Positions 31,980-42,852 of a stretch of DNA of 64,000 bases are shown here, piece after piece (the stretch's first letter is position 1; each line of letters opens with the position of its first letter). A program made the position numbers and the translations under genes. The notes beneath the pieces are model-generated. The model was given only the letters and a program-made list of their open reading frames with translations. It was not told where the DNA came from and did no database searches. The stretch comes from Distichodus sexfasciatus (taxonomy: Eukaryota; Chordata; Actinopteri; Characiformes; Distichodontidae), in NCBI GenBank assembly GCA_032718565.1, contig JAVGVS010000011.1:62001-126000 (forward strand), read 5' to 3'.

Positions 31980-32220
31980 AAACACTGTCTTACGTGCTAC
32001 AAATATTAAAATTATTATATTTAATTATATTTAGATTTAATATTAAAATCAGTCATAACCCAGCCACTGGGGATCCACAAACCAGTGTGTTTCTTAGACC
32101 TGGTTCCAAGTCCGGCTAAACGGGGAGGGTTATTTCAGGAAGATCATTTAAACCTTAGAAGAAGAAGATTATAATCAGACACAGTTAAATTACTTGCAAA
32201 CTATTTGTTAATAACATTTA

Positions 32221-32552
32221 TTAATTAATTCATTTGTTCATTATCCAAACCACTTAATCCCAACCAGGGTCGCGGAAGGGACCAGAGCTTATCCCGGGAA
32301 CTACGGGCGCAAGGCGGGGACCAACCCTGGACAGGCACCAACACACCACAATCAAACTCACAGTCACACCTCAAGGGGTCAATTTAGAGTTACCAATTAA
32401 CCTGCATGCTTTTGGACTGTGGGAGGAAACCGGAGCCCCAGAGTAAACCCATGTGAACACGAGGAGAGCATGCAAACTCCTACCGCCGACCCGGGGATCG
32501 AACCCAAGACCTTCTCGCTGTGAGGCGGCAGCGCTAACCACTGCGCCACCCC
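32221..32552 (-). mobile_element. DANA/mermaid-like SINE, family 2
   Basis: Complete apart from a small deletion before GACCCGGGGATCGAACCC. Flanking ATAACATTTA and ATAACATTAA are a likely target duplication. Confidence 0.9.
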
Positions 32553-32689
32553 ATAACATTAATCGTTTATTCAATAAATGTTGCATACTGATCAGTACGA
32601 TACAGTGAATGCTGATTTTTAAAAACTTAATTCTTAAAAAGCATCTCGACTGTTAGAAAACCAGTTCTTTAAGACATGTACTAAGTTGT

Positions 32690-33080
32690 CATAATAGAAC
32701 GGGCAAACATACTGTAGGCTGTAATTAGACATTTCTCTCTCTCGTTTCTCTCTCAGGGCTATTCACTGAAACTCACCTTTATAGGCGCAAGATCCAAACT
32801 GGGCTCAGAAATGGAAAATGTAAGCACAAAGTAAGCAGATAAAAATACTGAAGGGGGTTGAGCGTTTTTACTGTGCCATACAGACTAAAGTAAGCCAGCA
32901 GTGTTTCCAGAGGAGTGGAAAAAAAGATCTTTTCTCTGCTCAGCTTGCTTCAGTAGAGAAAGCAGCCTGTCTAAGCAGAGCTGAGGATTTGATTAATGGC
33001 TAAGCAATGACTCAGAGTCAGTAACTGGTGGTTTCATACATTTTTCCAAAAGCAGCAACTGAGCCATATGTTAAGACTGT
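32690..33080. promoter_or_regulatory. candidate conserved noncoding element
   Basis: Unique block with GGCTGTAATTAGACATTTC, GATTTGATTAATGGC and a consensus AP-1 site TGACTCA (33008-33014) followed by GAGTCAG. No protein frame. It ends just before the duplicated segment at 33127. Confidence 0.3.
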
Positions 33081-33126
33081 GTGCATTTGCCCAAATGGAT
33101 GTCAAAGACTTTTCTCTTGTCAGTTA

Positions 33127-33474
33127 GGTTTTAGAGTTATTCCTAAAATACTTCAGGCTCTACTCAGTGTGAGGAGATAATAGAAATGCAGCGTATAAGA
33201 CTATAACTTGTTTTTTTTTTTTTTTCGTCCTACAGCTAATGGGATTCATGAATCGGTCTCGAAGGTGTTGGACGTCCAAACTGTCACTAAACATCCGCTG
33301 GGCATTTGACTGTTTTGGACTAATTATCATCAAAGGTGAAGGTGTTTAGAATTGATTTTTAGCTCCCATAGTAGTGCCATGCCTACAAGCCATGAAGTTA
33401 GCTTTCACTTTATGTGAAAAAGACAATAACTGGGGATTAAACAATTAATCACTTCTGAAGAATGGTTTTATTTT
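33127..33474. repeat. direct duplication, left copy (348 bp)
   Basis: GGTTTTAGAGTTATTCC to GAATGGTTTTATTTTA. Partner at 34437-34778, offset 1304-1310 bp, about 75-80% alike by eye. Shared words are CTCTACTCAGTGTGA, TGTTTTGGACTAAT, AAGGTGTTTAGAAT and TCAGCTTTCACTTTATGTG-like text. Noncoding; this copy has a (T)15 insertion near 33211. Confidence 0.8.
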
Positions 33475-33899
33475 AGAGGTTTGGTCTAAATTTCATTTTG
33501 GCAAAGTCAACCCGAGTCCGAGCAAAGGGATAAACAGGAGTGGTAAAGACATGATTTTTGTTCTTTATTCTTTCTCTGAAATATTTATGTGCATTGCAGG
33601 AAAGCATAGATAATATAATCCCCCAAAGCATAAGACAGTGGTCAAATATTTTTATACACATTTAACATCACTTCCCATATTTCTGTATGTCTCATTGATA
33701 AGACACAAACATATTGATGCAAGCCGATGAGGTAACACAAGAATAATAACACAAATTGATTATTTAAAATCAATTAAATGAAATGTTTGTGTTGTTTCTA
33801 ATATGTAGAAGCAATAAAAAGGAAATCACTATATGTATACCATATTTAGTGCATATTCCTTACATTAAACTGTTATTGCTGTATCCACCGCCCAGTTTC
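33475..33899. other. intergenic DNA between the duplicated copies
   Basis: AT-rich, nothing recognised. Confidence 0.4.
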
Positions 33900-34380
33900 T
33901 GCTATGTGTGCGCCCAATAAAAATGCTGCATTTAAAACACAAGCTTCAGCTCTCACGCTACAAACCATTTCATAACTGTCGCTCAAAAAAGAGCATGCTT
34001 CAGCACTTCTTCCATTTAATAGAGCTTGCATTTTTTTTATTTAGCCATATCTTAAAGAGTAACACAATTACAGTATTTTATTCCACACCACCGTCTCGCA
34101 GGCATGCTCGCCCACGTGAGCAGTAAGAAGCAACCCTGACATGAAATCATGCAAATTTCCCCCCTCACCTCTGCTACCAAACGTCTCCCTACAGCCCCGC
34201 GAGGCGAGTGCTGATGCCCGGAGTCCCGGAGCAGCATATCACCGTTGTCTCAGTTGCTACAAATCAATCCGTTTTCCGACAGCCTCTGCAATGCAGGCAC
34301 AAAGCTCGGCCCATACACGGACTCCGGCTCCAGCTCCAGCTATGACTACGACTCCAGAACGGCGTGGGTCTTTACTGGAA
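33900..34380. promoter_or_regulatory. candidate conserved noncoding element
   Basis: Contains a perfect octamer ATGCAAAT (34149-34156), an E-box CACGTG (34113-34118) and GCCCAATAAAAATGCTGC. The right part (34250-34380) is GC-balanced with a frame reading GPYTDSGSSSSYDYDS. I do not recognise that peptide and it lacks clear splice borders, so an unannotated exon is possible but unsupported. Confidence 0.3.
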
Positions 34381-34436
34381 AATGGGGTGACACTAAAAGG
34401 CAAAAGGAGCAAAGCCAGTCATCTCCATGAAGGATG

Positions 34437-34778
34437 TGTTTTAGAGTTATTCCCAAAATACTTCTGGCTCTACTCAGTGTGATGAGATAATGGAAATGCA
34501 TCATATGATAACAACTTGATTTTTATTTTTCAGCCTATAGCCAATATGATTCACGAGTTGGTCTCTGAAGTGCTGTAGATCCAAACTGCCATGAGCATTG
34601 AGAATTCAACTGTTTTTATAACTGTTTTGGACTAATCATGAAATGTCAAGGTGTTTAGAATAGATTTTTAGCCCCAAGAGTGGTTCCAAGCCTACAAGCC
34701 TCGACGTCAGCTTTCACTTTATGTGCAAAAGATAATAACTTGAACAATTACTGGCTTTTGAAGAGTGGGTTGTTTTTA
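34437..34778. repeat. direct duplication, right copy (342 bp)
   Basis: Partner of 33127-33474. It is bracketed by a further short repeat, GGCAAAAGGAGCAA plus AAAGCCAGTCATCTC, at 34398-34425 and 34820-34855, suggesting repeated unequal exchange here. Confidence 0.8.
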
Positions 34779-34859
34779 TATGAATAATAAATAGCAATAA
34801 TAATCTGTAAATAATAACAGGCAAAAGGAGCAATCTCCTCAAAGCCAGTCATCTCTACG

Positions 34860-35096
34860 CTAGCGCTTGCGAGAGCGTCTCAGAGAGGAGGGTGGAGTTA
34901 TTCAAATGTCCCCTACTGTGACGTAGAAGTAGAGGAGAAATCTGAACGGCTCGGCACATGATTTTTGACATTCCTAAATTAATATTAACACAATTTACTT
35001 TAATAACTTACACTGTGTGTAGAGGCAGCATAGACCCAAATGGACGTCCAAAGAACAGAAAATGTGATTTTTTTCATAATATGGAACATTTAAAGA
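34860..35096 (-). mobile_element. TTTAAAGGTCC-type element, minus, truncated
   Basis: The reverse complement reads CTTTAAATGTTCCATATTATG, GTCCATTTGGGTCTATGCTG and GAGCCGTTCAGATTTCTCC, matching 50765-50995. Only the left half of the element is present. Confidence 0.65.
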
Positions 35097-35773
35097 TATG
35101 TGAAATAACACAAACGTGCAAACACAGGCTCACATTTATGTGAAATAAGGCATATTGTGAACATTTATACTTTGCGTAATCTTTCTACGGAACTGCACTG
35201 CTGCTTTTCAGGAAGACTGCAGCCTGAGAGTATGAGAGAGAGAGAGAGAGATTTTGTATACATCCCTCATTTAAATTCTCTTCTAAGTATGGGCATGATC
35301 GTAATGGTATTGGAAGCCTTAACTGCATTAATCTTGATTTCGGGCCTGTTGGGAGATCTTCCATGGCTCAATAAAAACGAGTCATGTGGGGAGCTACATT
35401 TTACTATTTATGTTGCCAGATGCGTCAGGCTTGAGAAATACAAAGCCTCTTCTTTCTCTCTCAATCGCATCCAAATGACAGCCAGTTACATGTGATATAT
35501 TGCCCTTTTAAAATGCCAGATTTCAGCCTATAGAGCTGGACTCACTAATAACCCTCAATTTATGGTTGGGAGTTGAAATATCTGTATGAAGTAGGAGAGC
35601 AACTGATCTGGTCATTACAGACCTTGGGGTGTCATATGCTGCACATAATGGGTGTATTGTCTTGCTTCTTTAACGATTATAGTGCTTATTGATGCCTTAA
35701 TTTTGTCATTTTAACCTAACTTTGAACCACAGCCAGAAATGCTTTAAGTGATTGGGGTTGAGAAGCCTTAAAG
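35097..35773. other. intergenic DNA
   Basis: (GA)n at 35233-35250. 35260-35480 has a GC-balanced stretch with one ORF of no recognised similarity. Nothing else. Confidence 0.4.
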
Positions 35774-36358
35774 CAGTGGTCACCAACCTTTCCAAGCCCA
35801 AGATCCCTGACCTTGGCCCTGATGAAAGACAAGATCTGTATTATCTGTATTTATACCAAATGTTTATTATTTATAAATCCCATTGAAGCACTGAGAGAAA
35901 AAGACAGCAAAAACAGAGACACTGTCAAACTGACAGTATTTGAGGATATTTGTTTTTGTAGCAGTTCCATGTTGAGTATAATAAGCTGTATAAATAATAA
36001 ACATTTGGTATGAAGTATGTTTTATACATTAGTAATTCATTTTACACATAATTTTGCATTATTTTTGGTAATAAATTAATTTAAGCAACAAAGGAGCCAA
36101 TTGGGAGCCAGAATTCCCATCACTAATATCTGCAGCAAGAACGCTTCTCATTAACCAATTAAAAGCATTTTCACGTGTCTCATTGATCCTTTTCACGCTA
36201 CTATGAAAGTGCGGCAGCTGGTCCAACAGAGGGAGGCGCTTGCAAAACCAAAAGATAATCAGGAGAGATTTAATGTATTTTCCTTTTATACTCTGGATCC
36301 AACGTGAATGTCTAAAAAATCTACCAGCCAATAGCGATCAACGTGTTGGCGATCCCTG
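35774..36358. mobile_element. non-autonomous hAT-like element with 8-bp target duplication
   Basis: Ends CAGTGGTCACCAACC and GTTGGCGATCCCTG are inverted, the CAGNGGTCNCCAAC form known from Charlie-type hAT elements. Target duplications CCTTAAAG (35766-35773) and CCCTAAAG (36359-36366) differ at one base. 585 bp, no intact transposase. Confidence 0.85.
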
Positions 36359-36480
36359 CCCTAAAGCATTAGCTATTTTGTGTACAAGCAATTAATGATT
36401 AAAACAGCAAAGCACATTGTTTTAATGTAGTGTTCTAGCTACGCTACATAGAAAGTAGCTAACTATATAGAAGCAATTTT

Positions 36481-36787
36481 TCATTCATTAATTATCTGAA
36501 CCGCTTAATCCCAACCCGGGTCGCAGGGGGTGGCCGGAGCCTATCCTGGGAATTTACGGGCACAAGGCGGGGACCAACCCTCTCATACACACCTTACAGG
36601 GCCAATTTAGAGATGCCAATTAACCCATATTGCATGCCTTTGGACTGTGGGAGGAAATCGGAGACCAACCAAGGAGAACACACAAACTCCACACAGAAAG
36701 GTCCTTCGGCCGTCCCCGGAGTTCGAACCCAGGACCTTCTCGCTGTGAGGCGGCAGCGCTAACCACTGCGCCGCCATGCCGCCCAGA
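36481..36787 (-). mobile_element. DANA/mermaid-like SINE, family 2
   Basis: TCATTCATTAATTATCTGAACC to GCCGCCATGCCGCCC. GAAGCAATTTT (36470-36480) and GAAGCAGTTTT (36788-36798) form a one-mismatch target duplication. Body shortened around the CAGGTGCCAACACACC region. Confidence 0.92.
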
Positions 36788-36900
36788 GAAGCAGTTTTAT
36801 CCAGTAATACTTCATATTTGTACTGTAGGATACTACCAAAGCAAATAAATTTAGGAATGTGAAGCATGATGTTAAATCAAATAAGAAAACCTATATTTTA

Positions 36901-37133
36901 AGTGAAAGTGAAAATGAACATGAGTGATTATTTAACATTGTGGACACACCACAGCACAGCACACCACAACGAAATGTGACCTCCGCATTTGACCCATTCG
37001 TGAAGGAGCAGCATGGGCAGCGCCAGGTAACCAGTGCTTGGGGACAGTGTCCTTTTAACTCAGTGGTACCTTTACATGTCCGGGATCTTCAGATCGTGGG
37101 GCAAACTCCCTAACCGTTATGCTACCAACTATG
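36901..37133 (-). mobile_element. tRNA-derived SINE, family 1
   Basis: Tail AGTGAAAGTGAAAATGAAC to head TATGCTACCAACT. The B-box region is deleted (TGTCCGGGATCTTCAG). Confidence 0.87.
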
Positions 37134-39436
37134 AACAATGTAACATCAAATCACAATAAGGTTTTAATAACATTTTGGAGGCAGAGAACGTTTTAATGTT
37201 GCATATCGTCACCTTCTTAAAATAATGGCCTAAGTAATTTTTTGACAAAAATGATTGCTTTGCCTAAATCAGCTCTTCATGATGCTGGCCACCTCTGGTA
37301 AAATCGCCTACATCCTCAGTTGAACAGAAAATGCAGTCCTATCCCTAAATTATAATGGCCTATGTCAAGAGTGTGAATTAGGTTATTTGATTTAGAATAA
37401 CTAGAATAACATTTTATTTAGAATAAATATTTTAAGAGGATGACAATATGTTGTAACAAGCCCTGTCGTTTTCTGTCCTATATTTTAATGTGGCCAAATG
37501 GACTCCATTTTGCAGCTGATGGAGCGTATACTCATCTTTGTTTAGAGAGAAAAATAGTAGTTCATTTTAAAGTTACAGCCTTCTAAAAAAATGGTTAGGT
37601 TAGTAAAGTCCTTAATTTCAGTAAGTTGCTCCCCAACACTGAATGGTTTAATGAATTTCTTTTTAATTTACAAAAATGGAATCCAAAATGAAATGGAATG
37701 GAAACAGAATGTCATAAAACCTTGGTAGGTGTTGAAATTATTCCTCAAAGAGTAGGTGTAGGAGTGAGTCTAGATTTAGTGGCAAAAAAATCTGATTGCA
37801 AGGTTGCTCTTCTCTTTCATTTTGCCCTGTATTGATCCGGCTCCTCACATTGTTAAGCGAGCATCAAGCAAGGCACTTTCGTCAAAGCTTGTTTTTGCAG
37901 AGGTCTGCCATTTAGAAACAGCCTTTGTAATTTAAGTTGCATTATTACCACAATTATTATTATGGCACCTTCAATCAAAAGACAGTGTGAAATTAAAACT
38001 GGTTACAGCATGTGAGTATGTGCATCTACACATCTAAGTGTGTATGTGAGTGAGTGTGTGTGTGTTCAGGTTAATACAAATCTAAATAGAGCTGAGCTAG
38101 AGTGTCCTCCTCACTCGTGGGAATCAATATAAGTCCTCTCTAACACACAGCTTTGCAATTTATAGTCACTGCTGGACTGAATGTTGATAGGTCAGACTGA
38201 ACGCTGCCCTTGGAGAAAAAAAAAACGCTTACGGCAGCATTTTAACGGGGTAATAAAATATATATTTTTCTCATTTGGTATGCTGTATTGCATCAAAGTT
38301 AAGACCCCATTGTGATTCTGATGACCTTCTCCCTTATTTTGTTTTTTACAGCTTTGTGGGGGATTTGATGGTAAACTTGAGATTGTTTTCTGTCAAATGA
38401 ATAGGATGTTATAGGAGGAGGTTCAATGACTACAAAACCATGACTTTATTCTCCTTACTAATCTTTACTAGGCTTATACATAAATATGACCATTTTTGCT
38501 GTTTCTTTTTAAAAAAATGTATTTATGCACTGAGGATCAAATCTTACACTCCAGGAGAATTCTGCTTCAACAAGAAGCTATTGAGGGGTCAGTGGATAAA
38601 GGCAATATAAAAAATGAAATTCACAGCAGTGCACTACACATTAAAGAAGATAATATTGCCTGTCGGTTACATTTTAGTAATGGATTTTTTCCAATAGACT
38701 TTTCTTTTGCAGTTGGGAGTCAGTGTTTTGACTCTTCAGACGGGGTGTTGGAGGTATCACAGGTTGTAAATCATTTTTTCCCCATCTGGAATCCCTCCTC
38801 TTCTCTGTCACTGACTTTATTTATGGTATGAGTTAACGCTCCTCTGTGAGATATGATGTAATTACACCAGCAAGATTACACTAGATATTACAAAAAAGCC
38901 ACGGGCCATCCAGTGGTTAATGCAGTTTGAGGGATGAAAAAAACAAACTCCACCTTCAATAGGCAATGCATTTTATAACCAGCTTGTTGTAATAAAACGA
39001 ATTTTAGATATCGCTATTAAAACAACAACGACAATAAGGGATTGACGTCAGATTTTTGCACATTAGACTGCATTATGTTCTGCCAGTGACCAAAAACTGA
39101 AGTAAAGAAATGTACCAAATTTTTCTAGGAAGTCTGTTAGGACATTCCTGGGCATGTGTCTTCTTTTGAAACTGAAGGTGAAAGTCTGCGTTATTGTTAT
39201 TGTCAGTTCGATCTCCAAGTCTGACCGCTGGCTACATAAAAAAAACCCTTGTCACCTTGGGTAGTGTTGGTTTATATCGTTTACTATCCCCTTGCTTTTC
39301 CTTTTAGTATAACCGCTTGGGTAACTACGCTGTATTTTTTCCACTCTAACTCCAGTCTGAGACCAATAGTAGATACACATGAATAAGTCATTCTGATGTT
39401 ATTTTGACGTATGGTATTTTAAGAATCCTCTGATTA
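37134..39436. other. unique AT-rich intergenic DNA (2.3 kb)
   Basis: 37560-37650 ends in GTAAGTTGCTCCCCAACACTG, a remnant of the AGTAAC/GTTACT repeat class. A (TG)n-like tract lies at 38040-38063. An ORF at 38496-38831 has no recognisable similarity. No gene supported. Confidence 0.4.
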
Positions 39437-39850
39437 CATAACAACAGTAACACTCGGTAGGTGAACCCAAATGCAGAGTAGACAGAACCAGGTCACGGGC
39501 ACAGGGGTAGATTGACGAAAAGCCAAGAGTTTATTAGAGCAGGGGTCAGAAGCAAAAAACACAGTCCACGGAGCAAACAAATCCAAATCACCAGAAGCAG
39601 AGGGGTAATCCAAGAACAGATAGCAAGGGTCAAAACCGAGGCAGGCAAACACAGTATGTAGCACTAGGCACAACGATAATTCGCAGGGAATGGTTGAAAA
39701 TGACAGTCCTTAAATACAGGTGATGTGGATGTGATTGGTTAAAATTCCGGTGACGCTGATCTGGTACTCTGGGGTAATTGTGAAGGTCTGGACGTGGAGT
39801 CCTGGTCAGATGGCTTTTCTGATGAGGTGGAGTCCTCCCTTGGTCTGGGC
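39437..39850 (-). mobile_element. LTR-like fragment, minus strand
   Basis: On the minus strand a TATTTAAGG promoter-like word is followed about 180 bp later by TAATAAACTCTTGG (polyadenylation-like) and then CTGCATTTGGGTTCACC. This promoter plus poly-A order is that of an LTR and resembles a common fish repeat. No gag, pol or primer-binding site is adjacent, so at most a solo LTR. Its boundaries are uncertain. Confidence 0.4.
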
Positions 39851-41189
39851 TGAGATCTTACAACAACATCAACAGAATAAGTTTAAACATGGTTTTGAAG
39901 TGTTTATAGTGAGGGAGGGCTAATTTGGGGGGCCAGAGGCAATCACCTAGAATTGCTGAATTACAGAACTGCCTCTGGTTACCCAAACGTGTAACAAGTA
40001 TAATATTAGTGAAACTGTATTAGTAATGCCTTACATTACTTCACTAAAGTAAAAAGTAAGACACTACCTTAATTGTGTTACTTTTGTAACTTGTTACTCC
40101 CAAGCACTCAGTATCAGTGTCGAGCTCTGACTCTTAAAGGAGCTATAAGACATCTGTGGCAAGTAATCATAAAATGAACTTAATACGTCACCAGAGATTA
40201 AGGAATCATGTTAATTTGAAATACTGATCTCACTGACAAAATTAGTACAGCCAGAATATTCCCATTTTAAAATGTCATTTACCGCACATAAATTTTGTGT
40301 TTTGGCCTGTAGTGCCACCCAACACTATCTCCCAATCACGAAGTCAGCAGCATTTCAGCATCCAGGTTGCCAGTTATTTACTGAGCTACAGTTACGAGCG
40401 TTCTGGATTACAAATGTCTGACATTACGAAAATGCTAAAAGGCCTTGCTATGACTCTCAAAAACAAAAAACAAAAATCTTGACAAAAGCAGAAACACAAC
40501 GAGGATCAGCAGAGGAGATGCGTTTGAAAGATGGAGACGGCTGAAAGCGGAGAAGAATTTGAAGATAGATGCTGAAGTGGCTTATTTTCTACTGGACAGG
40601 GGAGATTTAGTCGAGGTTGGCTAACTTGTATCACCACTGGACGCAGAGATGAATATTTCAAATATTTGCAACAGATGAACAACATTATTCATGTTGGATC
40701 ATAGACTGTAGCCCATGTGCAGGTGGGTCATCTAACCAAATGAATTGTTTGATAAACAAAAAACGGTGACTTGTGATGACTAACATCAGCATCGTGTTAT
40801 GCTGAGACACTGTGGTAACAGTGCAAATATTATCACGCTAATTATGGCAATACCAAACGTAACACTAGATTGGCCGAATATGAGGATTCGCCAACCTATC
40901 TGGCAACCTAGAGTCTGGGGAGGATGGGGAGGGAGACAACACACTACAGTATTTTGAATTCGACTGCAGCACCAGTTTTGACCACAATCTTACATATAGC
41001 TCATTTAAATAGTATGCTACTTATGTGTGTAATATGTGACAGGACATCATTCTTGGAATATCATCAAAAGACATTTACAAACTTTAAGCTTTCTTGTGAA
41101 CAGGTCACATTTCTCATAAAGACCAAAATACGTCATTTTAAATGATGCAAATGGACACATTAGGGACTGTGCTGGCATTAGTTGCAGAT
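39851..41189. other. intergenic DNA
   Basis: 40005-40125 (ACTTCACTAAAGTAAAAAG, TTGTTACTCCCAAGCACT) is a repeat-end remnant of the class seen at 18120. Otherwise nothing recognised. Confidence 0.4.
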
Positions 41190-41790
41190 TGTTAGTGCCA
41201 GGAGAATCTAAAACAGGGAGCCATTATGGAGACGTGTGCAAGCTCCAGTCTCGGTTAGTATGCAATAACGGCTGCTCGGCGTCTGCTGCAGTGCTGTCGA
41301 TACGTGGCTGGAGGCAGAACCCTGAGAGGAACTCATCCATCCAGTGCTCTGAACCAACCAAAAGCCGCTTTGTCGTAAAAACCGGACTCACCCTTCATCC
41401 CTCGTTTCCTGCTACATTCTCCCCTGTTTTATGCCATTTTGGGCAGCTCCGCTCAACGATCCTGCGGTGCCATAATGAAGCGGCTCCCTCATTTCCCAAC
41501 CCCATTCTGTCACACACCCCCACCCCGGTGAAATATACATCAAACTCCACAATAAAGAGTGTGTGCAGCCAGCATGGCCGCGCTATTGGCAGAGTTATAA
41601 TGGAGACAGAGATTTATGGCAGGGACCAGGTGTGTGTTTGAAGAATTGTACCTGATCTAATAGTCTTTTCCCCCCCGAGCTGTGGGAGAGAAGTTGTGAA
41701 GGTGAGCGGTGCGACGACATTGAACCTCAGCTCGGCGCTTTCACACACTACATTACTGGCATCATGGAACATTACATTTCCTTTTTAATA
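41190..41790. promoter_or_regulatory. candidate conserved noncoding element
   Basis: 600 bp of repeat-free, GC-balanced DNA with GGTGCCATAATGAAGCGGC, CCATTTTGGGCAGCTCC and CGCTATTGGCAGAGTTATAA. A 150-codon ORF spans 41189-41641 but has no known-family signature and no splice-bounded partner, so I treat the region as noncoding. Confidence 0.3.
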
Positions 41791-42084
41791 AAACAAACAT
41801 TCCCTTGTACTTTCAGCTCCCTGTGACTCTATGGGGGAGGAGGAGGCTGGAAACAATATTCAAAATGCAAGATTTAAAATTAAAAAATGCACAATAGATC
41901 AAGTTAGACTGCTGAACTTTACGCTAGAACTCTTACTCTGATCGCTTGCCACATTTTGCACATAACATTTTGTTTATTAGTTGCTTTGTGTAAATGAATT
42001 CAATATCAGTTATAATTTTCTCCATTTGACTGCTGTCACTTTAAAGTTACTTTTAAGATAATTCAGGAGTAAAATTGTAGTTTT
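41791..42084. other. AT-rich intergenic DNA
   Basis: Nothing recognised. Confidence 0.4.
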
Positions 42085-42320
42085 AAATTCTACATGTAAC
42101 TATATTGCAGTATATTGTCTCTTTTGGACGTCTAGTTTAAAGTGTCTATATTTTATAGTTTATGTATATATTTTGCCTTATTTGTATTTATATATTTGCT
42201 CACTCTATGTGCCTTATTTTGCGTTTGTACTGAGGAAGCTGGTGCCTCGTTGTCTCTGCTCTCTGTATACTTGTGTACAGTAGAGATTACAATAAAGTTT
42301 ACTTTGACTTTGATGTATAT
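42085..42320 (+). mobile_element. LINE 3' tail (L2/CR1-like)
   Basis: CTCGTTGTCTCTGCTCTCTG to CAATAAAGTTTACTTTGAC. It matches in reverse orientation the tail at 4893. 3' UTR only, no reverse transcriptase. Confidence 0.65.
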
Positions 42321-42324
42321 ATTT

Positions 42325-42395
42325 GAGTGCTGTATCCAATTCTCAAGTGTAAAGCGCCTTGAGTTTGAGAAAAGCACTATATAAATGTAAGGAAT
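42325..42395 (+). mobile_element. second LINE 3' tail
   Basis: GTAAAGCGCCTTGAGTTTG and AGCACTATATAAATGTAAGG, the same tail as at 23880. It directly follows a tail of a different subfamily. Confidence 0.6.
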
Positions 42396-42699
42396 AATAA
42401 CAATATAATCCATATGTATATATCAATGTTTTGGGGGTCTTGTGATTCGTTATGTGTTACAGAGAGACTCCAGTTTACAAAGTACAAAAATAAATGAGGC
42501 ACATAGAATAAGCCTATATGAATATACCATAAAATATCAACTTTTGACTTTTAAGCTGAAATAGAGGCTGTGCTATTTAAGTTACATGCGGTGTTCAAAC
42601 TACAATTATGATTCTGGAATCATATGGAATATGGAAAGTTAATCTTAGTTAACTATGTAAGATGTTCAATAGTATGTGCAAATTGTCAAACTACAATCA

Positions 42700-42852
42700 G
42701 TAATATGTACTAATAATATTTAATATTGATAATATGTGCAAATTATGCTATGCCATTGCTGTCCCGGGAAAGATTTTGCACAAAAGCATTTCACTCATAT
42801 GCACTGTACTCTGGCAACATGATATGTGGCAATAAAGTGATTTGATTTTAAT
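42700..42852 (+). mobile_element. third LINE 3' tail
   Basis: GCATTTCACTCATATGCACTG then GGCAATAAAGTGATTTGATT, a CR1/L2-like terminal motif. Confidence 0.6.

Noticed and set aside
31614..32552. Two tandem SINEs as a CRISPR-like or satellite array
   Set aside because: They are independent insertions: each has its own flanking duplication.
39437..39850. Endogenous retrovirus
   Set aside because: No gag, pol or env frame and no second LTR nearby; only an LTR-like fragment.
41189..41641. 150-codon ORF as a gene
   Set aside because: No recognisable domain, signal or splice-bounded partner exon. One such ORF is expected by chance in GC-balanced DNA of this length.
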